Source of the DNA: an uncultured Christensenella sp.
Lineage (GTDB): Bacteria > Bacillota > Clostridia > Christensenellales > UBA1242
Length of the DNA: 35,434 nt
Direction of reading: 5' to 3'
NCBI GenBank assembly: GCA_949287685.1
Contig: CASEHF010000017.1
Span: 1-35,434 of the forward strand
Position numbers and translations under genes: made by a program. The notes below the pieces were generated by a model. That model saw nothing but the letters and a program-made list of their open reading frames with translations. It had not been told where the DNA came from and ran no database searches. Numbering within the stretch: position 1 is the first letter of the stretch; every line of letters starts with the position of its first letter. Shown piece after piece: positions 1-7,030 of this stretch.

Positions 1-82
1 TTCATAAAATAAACATATTTTTTATAAATTTTTTCGTTTTATATTTTCTATAACAGGCAACAATTAGTACTAGGAGTTTAAA

Positions 83-547
83 ATGAAAAAAATTAGTGCA
101 ATATTGTTTATACTTTTCACCATTATATTTCTATCGCCCACTTTTACACTCGCGGACATTGGGAAATACACTCACAGTACATTTTACTTTTATACATACG
201 AACCATATACATCTACTAATTCTACTTTAATTAAAAATGGCACTGGCTATATAATCTCGACACCAGCAAGCCACGCCAAAATGCTTTATAGCAATCTAAA
301 CAAATCTAGTATCCGTGGGTACAGTTTAGAGTTTGAGGAGGCGGACTTCGACATAGAAACTTTTGTCAAAAAACTAAAAATTGAAGTAAAAAGTATAGAA
401 AAACTCGAAAATTTCACATTTTTTTATGGTTTTTCACCACTTTTTGATGATTTTGTGAATTTGGACAACGAAAAAATCAATATTCAATTGGCTATAAAAT
501 CTAACACCATTCATATAGGGGTGCCACTTATTTTAGGAAGTATATAA
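83..547 (+). CDS. Small secreted hypothetical protein (possibly YwmB/TATA-box-binding-like fold)
   Basis: A 154-residue protein with a clear signal peptide: a KK-containing n-region, a hydrophobic stretch at about residues 5-20, and a likely cleavage after TLA (residues 22-24). An AGGAG ribosome binding site at 72-76 sits 6 bases before the ATG. The mature part is about 130 residues with no catalytic motif. The pattern GTGYIIS near residue 53 and the ending NIQLAI...IGVPLILGS recall the C-terminal half of YwmB-type proteins, but this is from memory and the match is weak. It is the only plus-strand gene in the first 33 kb, so it is probably transcribed alone. The hairpin after it (556-584) has its T-run on the other strand. 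The gene looks real; its function is unknown. Confidence 0.75.
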   Translation: MKKISAILFILFTIIFLSPTFTLADIGKYTHSTFYFYTYEPYTSTNSTLIKNGTGYIISTPASHAKMLYSNLNKSSIRGYSLEFEEADFDIETFVKKLKIEVKSIEKLENFTFFYGFSPLFDDFVNLDNEKINIQLAIKSNTIHIGVPLILGSI

Positions 548-550
548 ATA

Positions 551-584
551 AAAAATTGACTTGCTAGTTATAAAAGCAAGTCAA
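551..584 (-). terminator. Intrinsic terminator closing the minus-strand RNA candidate
   Basis: A perfect 10-bp stem (575-584 with 556-565) has a 9-base loop. On the minus strand it is followed directly by a run of six T (555 to 550). On the plus strand it is followed by ATCTAA, so it is a strong terminator only for minus-strand transcription. Confidence 0.8.
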
Positions 585-927
585 ATCTAAAAATTCTAGT
601 AAAAATCTAAAAGAGTAATTAGTGCGGTGTGCGAAGCGCACTCGCGATAGATAGATATTAAGTAGGGCTACGCATTTTTGAATACTTGTTTTTGGTTTAC
701 TTGGAAACAATTAAAGCGGAATAGATCCTTCGTCTGAAGGCTTCGCGGGTCGGCACTCAGGATGCCTTCCCGTTTACGGGAAGTCTGGCGCAAGAACGCT
801 TAGTACGGTAAGAAACGAATAGTATTGCGCCAGCCCCACCATTCCGCTTGAAATACCATACCTCGAGTACGACCATACCCTATCTATCGGGAGTGCGGCT
901 ACGCACCGAGGGCGAGGCTCAGAAAGT
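551..927 (-). ncRNA. Unrecognised structured RNA candidate, about 375 nt
   Basis: This stretch has no credible reading frame and is clearly GC-richer than the flanking intergenic DNA. It begins about 7 bases after a SigA-like promoter and ends in an intrinsic terminator, so it looks like a free-standing RNA gene. Nested pairings visible by eye: 639-654 with 880-895 (15 of 16 paired), 714-722 with 841-849 (9 bp), 785-793 with 825-833 (9 bp). Local hairpins: 766-772/777-783, 727-731/736-740, 752-755/763-766, 893-897/902-906. I compared it with remembered conserved cores of RNase P, tmRNA, SRP and 6S RNA and found no match. It may belong to a known large RNA family that I cannot recall, or be new. 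Strand choice rests on the promoter and terminator. Confidence 0.65.
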
Positions 928-933
928 CTCCAA

Positions 934-962
934 TTTATATGGTATTAAAATTATTTAGTCAA
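934..962 (-). promoter_or_regulatory. SigA-type promoter of the RNA candidate
   Basis: Read on the minus strand: TTGACT (962-957), a 17-base spacer, and TATAAA (939-934). Each hexamer matches the consensus at five of six positions. The predicted start is near 927, just outside the structured RNA. Confidence 0.7.
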
Positions 963-983
963 ACACTTTAGAAAAACAGCGCT

Positions 984-1658
984 CTATGGGAGGCGTTTGA
1001 TACTGCAGGGGTCCTCGACTCTATTCGGCCCTACCCAGCCATTGTCCGCCTTTTTCTTTAATTTCGGCACACCAAAAGGAATGCGGTCAAACACCTTGTC
1101 ATGTAGCGGGTAGAGTTCCTTTATTTTTTCTACGACCTCTTGTGCATTAGTAACTCCCCAAATTTTATCCTCAAAAGTATCGTACCTTATCGCATCATCG
1201 AGCGGATGGTCAGCGAGTGCAGCACTCCAGCCCTCAACATTTTTATACGCCAAAACCATACGACCCAATTTCCACGCAGCACTGATTTCGTTCAGCGTGC
1301 CAGAGCCGCCTCCGACTGCCACCACAACCTCACTATTCCCGATTATGATATCGCGAGCCAAGTCGAGCCCTGTGGGTATAACTATGTCCGCAAAATCGTT
1401 TGCCGTATCGAAATCATACGATGGACAAATCGCTATTGTGTCGCCCTCACGGTAATTTTTACTAGCGTGCGCACCTGCACAAGCGGCACGCATAACGCCA
1501 CGCCCCCCGCCCGTAATAACACGGTAGCCATTATCGACCAAAGTCTTACCCAAGTCGAACGCCAAGTCCCACTTAGTCTTACCCAAGGCAGAGCAATCCT
1601 CTGGTTGAGGGCTAGCAGCATTCCCCACCACGGCAACAATCAGTCTTCTTTTTTGCAT
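984..1658 (-). CDS. TIGR00725/LOG-like Rossmann-fold nucleotide-binding protein
   Basis: A 224-residue protein starting at the ATG at 1658, chosen over a start 33 codons upstream because GGAG (1667-1670) lies 8 bases before it and the promoter lies inside the longer version. It has the family's two glycine signatures: GGGRGVM at about residues 50-56 and GGGSGTLNE at about 116-124. These correspond to the phosphoribosyl/nucleotide-binding loops of the LOG (lysine decarboxylase-like) superfamily. Relatives cleave nucleoside monophosphates to base and ribose 5-phosphate, but the substrate here cannot be read from the sequence. The protein is cytosolic, with no signal peptide or membrane helix. 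It lies immediately upstream of the RNA candidate in the same direction, so read-through into it is possible. Confidence 0.9.
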   Translation of the reverse strand: MQKRRLIVAVVGNAASPQPEDCSALGKTKWDLAFDLGKTLVDNGYRVITGGGRGVMRAACAGAHASKNYREGDTIAICPSYDFDTANDFADIVIPTGLDLARDIIIGNSEVVVAVGGGSGTLNEISAAWKLGRMVLAYKNVEGWSAALADHPLDDAIRYDTFEDKIWGVTNAQEVVEKIKELYPLHDKVFDRIPFGVPKLKKKADNGWVGPNRVEDPCSIKRLP

Positions 1659-1677
1659 ATTATCATCTCCAATTTTT

Positions 1678-1706
1678 ATTATAGCCATATTAAATAATTT
1701 TATCAA
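1678..1706 (-). promoter_or_regulatory. SigA-type promoter for the TIGR00725-like gene
   Basis: Read on the minus strand: TTGATA (1706-1701), a 17-base spacer, and TATAAT (1683-1678). The start falls near 1671, giving a leader of about 13 bases that opens with the ribosome binding site. Confidence 0.8.
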
Positions 1707-1799
1707 AAAAAATCGAAAAAGTATACTAAAATGCCCCTCTATAGGCAAATTAGACACTTTTTATATTTTATTTATTTTGATTAAAATTAAACAAACGAA

Positions 1800-1832
1800 A
1801 TAGGTCGGCGACAAAGCATCCTACCGACCTAT
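1800..1832 (-). terminator. Intrinsic terminator after cysS
   Basis: A 9-bp stem (1824-1832 with 1800-1808) encloses a 15-base loop. On the minus strand it is followed by TTTCGTTTG. It lies about 90 bases past the cysS stop codon and would end the ABC-F/cysS transcript. Confidence 0.7.
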
Positions 1833-1918
1833 AATTTAAATTTATAAAAATTTTATACTTGTATAAAACTCGCTAACTGAGAAAAAATCTAGACAATTAC
1901 AATCTATATCACACTAAC

Positions 1919-3346
1919 TTAATTCAAGCGGAAAGTAGTCGTGCCATCTTTGTTATCCATAATCTCGGCACCGAGGGCGAGTATTTTTTGCTTGATTTCA
2001 TCGGCTTTTGCGAAGTCTTTTGCCCTGCGATACGCATTTCTCTCCTCGACCAACTTTTTCACAACCTCTTCTCTATCATCAGCCTTTTTGTCCTCCAAAG
2101 AGTCAAAACACTTAAAAATGCCGTTGATTTTAGTCAAAAACTCGAGAATTTCGTGTTGATTTTGCTCATTATATAAATGATTGGTAATCATCGGGTTTGC
2201 TACCTTCATAAAATCGAAAAGCGAGGCAATCGCATTTGGCGTGTTGAAGTCATCGTTCATTTCCGCCTCAAAACGCTGTCTAAAGGTGGCTAGCGCGCTA
2301 GATAACTCCGCGTTATACTCGTTACCCGTGTTGTTTTTGAGGTTAAAGATAAAGTTGTCTATGCGCTCTAACCCAGCGAGGCTCGCCTCCATTACATTAT
2401 CGCCATACTTGATAGGACTACGATAATGCCCGCTAACAAAGAACCAGCGGAGCGCACGGGCGCCGTGTTTTTTTATAGCATCCTCGATTGTGACATAGTT
2501 GCCTGCGGACTTGCTCATCTTGGAGCCATCCTCGGCAAGCAACATCCCCGTGTGCACCCAATATGATGCAGGGGTGTCATGCCCGAGCGCTTTGCTTTGG
2601 GCGATTTCATTCTCATGGTGCGGAAACGCAAGGTCTCGCCCGCCCCCGTGAATATCGAAATGGTCGCCTAAATACTTCGTACTCATAACTGTACACTCAA
2701 TATGCCAGCCAGGGTACCCCTCGCCCCACGGACTGTTCCAGCGAAGCACGCTCCTTTCCTGTGCCTTTTTCCACACGGTAAAGTCATAGGGGCTGTGTTT
2801 GCCCTCCTTTATCTCGATTCTAGCGCCAGCATTGAGAGCATCTAGCGTGTTCCCACTCAAAACGCCATAATCGCGAATTTTGGTAACATCGCAGTAAACA
2901 TCGCCGTTTAACTCGTATGCGTACCCGCGGCGAATCATCTCCTCGACTGCCTCGATAATGTCTATAATGTGTCCAGTCGCACGAGGTGAAATATTAGGTC
3001 TAGCGCAACGGAGCGAATCGAGATAGTACCACATAGCGCGAATATTTATGTCGATTAACTCCATTGGATGAACCTTCATCTCGTTTGCGCGTAACTGAAT
3101 CTTATCCTCACCTTGGTCAGCATCGCCCACAATACTCCCCGCATCGGTAATATTGCGCACATAAAACACGCGATATCCTAGGTACTCAAAGTACGACTTA
3201 ATGACATCGTACGCTACATATGTGCGCGCGTGCCCGAGGTGTGGTGGCATATACACAGTCACCCCACAAACATACATTTTTACCTCATTCGGGGTAACGG
3301 GCTGAAACTCCTGCTTTTCTCTAGTCAATGTATTGTAAATCTGCAT
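1919..3346 (-). CDS. cysS: Cysteinyl-tRNA synthetase
   Basis: A 475-residue class I synthetase that charges tRNA-Cys with cysteine in the cytosol; the length is normal for the family. The HIGH-type signature is HLGH at about residues 36-39, preceded by zinc-ligand Cys27 in CGVTVY. Other zinc-site segments are WHIEC near 214 and PHHENE near 240. The second signature is KMSKS near 274, in GSKMSKSAGNY. The C-terminus carries the helical anticodon-binding region. The start is the ATG at 3346, with AGGAGAG 6-12 bases upstream. That ribosome binding site overlaps the TAG stop of the ABC-F gene, so the two are very likely translationally coupled in one operon. No T-box leader is present. Confidence 0.97.
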   Translation of the reverse strand: MQIYNTLTREKQEFQPVTPNEVKMYVCGVTVYMPPHLGHARTYVAYDVIKSYFEYLGYRVFYVRNITDAGSIVGDADQGEDKIQLRANEMKVHPMELIDINIRAMWYYLDSLRCARPNISPRATGHIIDIIEAVEEMIRRGYAYELNGDVYCDVTKIRDYGVLSGNTLDALNAGARIEIKEGKHSPYDFTVWKKAQERSVLRWNSPWGEGYPGWHIECTVMSTKYLGDHFDIHGGGRDLAFPHHENEIAQSKALGHDTPASYWVHTGMLLAEDGSKMSKSAGNYVTIEDAIKKHGARALRWFFVSGHYRSPIKYGDNVMEASLAGLERIDNFIFNLKNNTGNEYNAELSSALATFRQRFEAEMNDDFNTPNAIASLFDFMKVANPMITNHLYNEQNQHEILEFLTKINGIFKCFDSLEDKKADDREEVVKKLVEERNAYRRAKDFAKADEIKQKILALGAEIMDNKDGTTTFRLN

Positions 3347-3356
3347 TTACACTCTC

Positions 3357-4943
3357 CTAGTTTTGATATTTTTCAAGATACTCATCATATGAGCACATAC
3401 GGTCGACAATTTTGCCATTTTTGATTTCAATCACGCGGTTAGCGACACTATTTGCGAGTTCGTGGTCGTGTGTACTGAATATCAATACGCCCTTAAAGTC
3501 TACCATACCTTCATTTAACGCGGTAATACTCTCGAGGTCGAGGTGGTTTGTAGGCTGGTCTAAAATTAGGACATTAGCCCCCATTACCATAAGGCGAGAT
3601 AGCATACAACGCACTTTTTCACCACCTGATAGCACCTTGACTTTCTTTAGTCCATCATCTCCGCTAAAGAGCATACGCCCCAAAAACCCACGGAGAAAGG
3701 TGCTGTCCTTTTCCTTACTAAACTGCGCAAGCCACTCGATAATATTGAAATCATTATCAAAATATGGCGCGGTGTCCTTTGGCAAATCTCCACGAATAGT
3801 CGTAGTCCCCCACGAAATACTCCCCTCGTAATCCTTAATCTCGCCACCCAAAATTCCTAGTAGCGCGGAAACTGCAAGTTCGTTTTCGCCGAGTATAAGT
3901 ACCTTGTCATCGCGATTTATGCGGAAAGATATATCATCGAGTAAGGTTTTGCCATCGTGAGTGTAGGAGAGTTTGTTGACCTCTAGAATGTCTTTACCGA
4001 GTTCTCGCTCGTACTTAAAGTTTATGTATGGGTACTTGCGGTTCGATACAGGCAATTCCTCAATTACGATTTTATCGAGCATTTTCTTTCGGCTGGTCGC
4101 CTGCTTTGCTAGCGATTTTTTCGCACCAAAACGGCGAATAAACTCCTTTAACTCCTCGATGCGCTCCTCTTTTTTCTTGTTCTGCTGCTTTATCTGCTGC
4201 TGCATAAGTTTACTAGCCTCGTACCAAAAGTCGTAGTTCCCTGGCCAGAGAGCGATTTTTCCGTAGTCGATGTCGACAATATATGTACAAACAGTATTTA
4301 AAAAGTGGCGGTCGTGCGATACTACAATTACAGTACCCGGGTAGTTTATAATAAACTCCTCTAGCCACTCGATACTCTTGGAGTCCATATGGTTGGTAGG
4401 CTCATCGAGTAGCAAAATGTCGGGAGTACCGAAAAGCGCCTGTGCAAGCATTACCTTTACCTTAATTGAGCCATTTTGCTCGCCCATAAGCGCGTAGTGC
4501 AAACTCTCAGGCACACCGAGTCCGTTTAGGAGTTTTGCGGCATCGAGTTCGGCATTCCAGCCATCCATTTCGGCAAACTCCGCCTCGAGGTCCGCCGCGC
4601 GAATACCATCCACCTCGTTAAAGTCGGGTTTAGCGTATAGGGCATCTTTTTCCTTCATAATTTCATACAGACGTTTGTTCCCCATTATGACAGTATCCAT
4701 AATAGTATATTCATCGAAGGCAAAATGGTCCTGCCGCAAAACTGACATACGCTCGGTGGCTGGAATATCGATGCTCCCCTTGCTCGCCTCGAGGTCGCCA
4801 CTAATTAACTTTAGAAAAGTAGACTTCCCCGCGCCATTTGCGCCAATTACGCCGTAGCAGTTTCCTGGGGTGAATTTGAGATTCACATCCTTAAACAAAG
4901 GCGCGCCGCCAAAAGACAACTCAAGGTCAGTAATTGTAATCAT
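3357..4943 (-). CDS. ykpA: ABC-F family ATPase, YkpA/YbiT type
   Basis: A 528-residue soluble protein with two ABC cassettes and no membrane domain, collinear with Bacillus YkpA (E. coli YbiT group) as I remember it. ABC-F proteins bind the ribosomal E site and act in translation or antibiotic protection; the exact role of this subgroup is not settled. Domain 1: Walker A GANGAGKST at 34-42, a non-canonical signature (EQNGSIKVKV), Walker B LLLDEPTNHMD near 180, and a Lys/Gln-rich linker (about 245-290). Domain 2: degenerate Walker A (GENELAVSALL near 350), canonical LSGGEK near 437, and Walker B LILDQPTNHLD, where the usual catalytic Glu is Gln463. The start ATG has AGGAG 6 bases upstream. cysS follows after 10 bp. 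Confidence 0.93.
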   Translation of the reverse strand: MITITDLELSFGGAPLFKDVNLKFTPGNCYGVIGANGAGKSTFLKLISGDLEASKGSIDIPATERMSVLRQDHFAFDEYTIMDTVIMGNKRLYEIMKEKDALYAKPDFNEVDGIRAADLEAEFAEMDGWNAELDAAKLLNGLGVPESLHYALMGEQNGSIKVKVMLAQALFGTPDILLLDEPTNHMDSKSIEWLEEFIINYPGTVIVVSHDRHFLNTVCTYIVDIDYGKIALWPGNYDFWYEASKLMQQQIKQQNKKKEERIEELKEFIRRFGAKKSLAKQATSRKKMLDKIVIEELPVSNRKYPYINFKYERELGKDILEVNKLSYTHDGKTLLDDISFRINRDDKVLILGENELAVSALLGILGGEIKDYEGSISWGTTTIRGDLPKDTAPYFDNDFNIIEWLAQFSKEKDSTFLRGFLGRMLFSGDDGLKKVKVLSGGEKVRCMLSRLMVMGANVLILDQPTNHLDLESITALNEGMVDFKGVLIFSTHDHELANSVANRVIEIKNGKIVDRMCSYDEYLEKYQN

Positions 4944-4963
4944 ACTTACTCCTTTTACTAAAA

Positions 4964-4996
4964 ATTGATTTTAGTCGTTTTGAGCCTAAAATCAAT
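4964..4996 (-). promoter_or_regulatory. Perfect dyad in the leader of the ABC-F/cysS operon
   Basis: A perfect 11-bp inverted repeat (4964-4974 and 4986-4996) with an 11-base loop lies about 20-50 bases upstream of the ABC-F start codon. On the minus strand it is followed by TTTTTAG and then the ribosome binding site. It could be an operator or an attenuator hairpin; the sequence alone does not decide. Confidence 0.5.
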
Positions 4997-5001
4997 GTTT
5001 T

Positions 5002-5074
5002 ACGAATAGTTTATTTAATTTATCCATGTTTTTTTAAAGTGCCACGCAGTACAAATTGCTAAAAAACGAATAGT
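5002..5074. repeat. Direct repeat ACGAATAGT upstream of the ABC-F gene
   Basis: ACGAATAGT occurs at 5002-5010 and 5066-5074, each followed by a TTTAT-like tail. The same 9-mer occurs at 815-823 inside the RNA candidate. The meaning is unknown, and an AT-rich short word may recur by chance. Confidence 0.3.
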
Positions 5075-5104
5075 TTTATATGCAATAAGCATTTACTCTT
5101 AAAA

Positions 5105-5144
5105 ACGGAAGTATATGCACATTATCTCGTTTTAGACTTTCCGT
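5105..5144 (-). terminator. Probable terminator after aspS
   Basis: Arms at 5136-5144 and 5105-5112 pair over about 8 bp with one bulged base and a loop of about 23 bases. On the minus strand the stem runs into TTTTT (5105-5101). It begins 9 bases past the aspS stop codon. Confidence 0.5.
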
Positions 5145-5152
5145 ATAAAGCC

Positions 5153-6904
5153 CTATTTGTCGCGAATGTCAATCTTTATGCTGAGTTCTCTCAGTTGCTT
5201 TTCACTAACGGTGCTAGGCGCGTTCATCAACGGGTCGTAGGCTGATTTGTTTAGTGGGAACGCGATAACTTCGCGAACATTTGGCTCATCGAGCAACAAC
5301 ATAATACTACGGTCGATACCGAGTGCCATACCAGCGTGTGGTGGCGCACCGTATTGGAACGCATTGTATAACGCACCGAATTTTTCGATACAATCTTTTT
5401 CGCTAAGGCCAACGATTTCCATAAGTTTTAACATAGTCTTTGCATCGTGGTTACGCTCGGCGCCACTGACCAACTCTACCCCGTTACATACCAAGTCAAA
5501 CTGGTTTGCGGAAAGTTTGAGTGCGTTCTCCTTGGTTAAATCCTCACAACTCATATTAGGCTTGTTAAACGGGTTGTGGCAGAATTGAATTTGATTTTCA
5601 TCATCGAGTTCAAACATAGGAAAGTCGGTTATCCAGCAGAATTCGAATTTGTCGGGGTCACAGAGATTGAGTTCCTCGCCGAGCAAGTTTCTCAAAATTC
5701 CACTGAGTTTGGTAGTAGGCTCAGGTTTGCCCGCGAGCAAGAATATGCTACTCCCCTCGCGCGCGCCCGTTTTACTTAATAAGCTTGCCTTCTCCTCATC
5801 GGTTAAAAACTTAGCAATTGGGCTCACAAATTCGTTATTAGCCTCAACCTTTATCCAAGCGAGCCCCTTACTCCCCGCCTCAATCATTTTATTTGTGAGG
5901 TTGTCGTAAAAACTACGGGGTTTGCCCGCGATATCGTGTACGGCAATCGCCTTTACAGTACTATTCCTAAATGCGTTAAAGCCAGTGTTTTGGAAAGTTT
6001 CGGTGACATTCACAACCTCGAGCGGGTTACGCAAATCGGGTTTATCTGTACCATAGCGCTCCATACTCTCGCGGAAAGGAATGCGCCTAAATGGCGTAGG
6101 ACTAACTTCCTTTTTCCCAAAAGTCTTGAATAACTCGTAGTAGACAATCTCGCCAAGTTCAAACATATCCTCTTGAGTCGCAAAACTCATTTCCATATCG
6201 AGCTGATAGAACTCCCCTGCTGCACGGTCGGCTCTGGCATCCTCATCTCTAAAACACGGTGCAATTTGGAAATATCTATCAAACCCACCTACCATTAACA
6301 ACTGCTTGAACATCTGTGGTGCCTGTGGCAAGGCATAAAACTTGCCTGGGTGCTGGCGCGCGGGTACTAAGAAGGCACGAGCGCCCTCGGGGCTGTCGGC
6401 AGTTAAAATTGGGGTCGCAATCTCTACAAATCCCAAACTCTCCATTTTAGCGCGCATCCACGAATTAATCTTGCTACGCAATAAAATGTTATTAAACACC
6501 TCGGGGTTGCGCATATCGAGGAAACGATACTTTGTGCGCACATCCTCACGAATGCGTTTACTGTCCTCGACCTCAAATGGCAAAGGCTGAGTCACGGGAC
6601 CAAGTAAATCTACCTTGTTAGCCTCAATCTCAATCTCACCAGTCGCAAGTTTGGGGTTAATATTCTCCTCCCCGCGGAAAGTAACCTTACCCTCGACACT
6701 AATCACGCTCTCGCGTGTGACCCCCTTAATCTTCGAGTCATCCTCGACTACGACCTGCACAATACCCGTTTGGTCGCGTAAATCTATAAATGTAATACCG
6801 CCGTGGTCGCGAATGGTACTCACCCAGCCAGCCACTTTTACAATCTTGCCCTCAAACTCTCTGTTTACCTCGTTACAATACTGAGAGCGAAAAGTCGTTT
6901 GCAT
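5153..6904 (-). CDS. aspS: Aspartyl-tRNA synthetase
   Basis: A 583-residue class IIb synthetase of the bacterial type, activating aspartate and loading tRNA-Asp in the cytosol. An N-terminal OB-fold anticodon domain (about 1-110, with GWVSTIRDHGGITFIDLRD) is followed by the catalytic core. Motif 2 is FRDEDARADR near 218-228, continuing as AAGEFYQLDMEMSF, the longer loop variant. A bacterial insertion (GAD) domain spans about 285-415. Motif 3 is GMALGIDR near 523. The start is the ATG at 6904, with AGGAGATG just upstream; a start 14 codons earlier would begin within the promoter region. The gene is probably monocistronic, with its own promoter and terminator. Whether it also charges tRNA-Asn cannot be told from the sequence. 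Confidence 0.97.
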   Translation of the reverse strand: MQTTFRSQYCNEVNREFEGKIVKVAGWVSTIRDHGGITFIDLRDQTGIVQVVVEDDSKIKGVTRESVISVEGKVTFRGEENINPKLATGEIEIEANKVDLLGPVTQPLPFEVEDSKRIREDVRTKYRFLDMRNPEVFNNILLRSKINSWMRAKMESLGFVEIATPILTADSPEGARAFLVPARQHPGKFYALPQAPQMFKQLLMVGGFDRYFQIAPCFRDEDARADRAAGEFYQLDMEMSFATQEDMFELGEIVYYELFKTFGKKEVSPTPFRRIPFRESMERYGTDKPDLRNPLEVVNVTETFQNTGFNAFRNSTVKAIAVHDIAGKPRSFYDNLTNKMIEAGSKGLAWIKVEANNEFVSPIAKFLTDEEKASLLSKTGAREGSSIFLLAGKPEPTTKLSGILRNLLGEELNLCDPDKFEFCWITDFPMFELDDENQIQFCHNPFNKPNMSCEDLTKENALKLSANQFDLVCNGVELVSGAERNHDAKTMLKLMEIVGLSEKDCIEKFGALYNAFQYGAPPHAGMALGIDRSIMLLLDEPNVREVIAFPLNKSAYDPLMNAPSTVSEKQLRELSIKIDIRDK

Positions 6905-6934
6905 AATGTCATCTCCTAAAAAAGTTATCTTTTG

Positions 6935-6963
6935 ATTATATATCAAAATTGATTAAATTTCAA
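6935..6963 (-). promoter_or_regulatory. SigA-type promoter of aspS
   Basis: Read on the minus strand: TTGAAA (6963-6958), a 17-base spacer, and TATAAT (6940-6935). The expected start is near 6928, giving a leader of about 24 bases with no room for a T-box. Confidence 0.8.
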
Positions 6964-6996
6964 GTATATTTTGCGCGATTGTGCATAAATAAGCAA

Positions 6997-7025
6997 AAAT
7001 CTTGCCCTAACTTTGGGCAAGATTT
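6997..7025 (-). terminator. Intrinsic terminator after the MFS/GPH-like gene
   Basis: A perfect 11-bp stem (6997-7007 with 7015-7025) and a 7-base loop lie 5 bases past the stop codon. The stem has T-rich sequence on both sides, so it could work in either direction. Confidence 0.8.
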
Positions 7026-7030
7026 GCTTT

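Noticed and set aside
551..927. RNase P RNA, tmRNA, SRP RNA or 6S RNA identity for the structured RNA
   Set aside because: I looked for the RNase P GAGGAAAGTCC and ACAGAA cores, the tmRNA tRNA-like ends and tag frame, and the SRP GGAA S-domain, and found none on the minus strand. AGAAAGTC occurs on the plus strand at the wrong end.
1140..1697. 185-codon plus-strand frame opposite the TIGR00725-like gene
   Set aside because: It is fully antisense to a gene with clear family motifs and has no ribosome binding site or recognisable protein content.
3412..3831. 139-codon plus-strand frame opposite the ABC-F gene
   Set aside because: A shadow of a strongly conserved gene; serine/arginine-rich antisense text with no start signals.
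4944..7030. T-box riboswitches upstream of cysS or aspS
   Set aside because: The leaders are too short, and I saw neither the conserved T-box bulge sequence nor a competing terminator/antiterminator pair.
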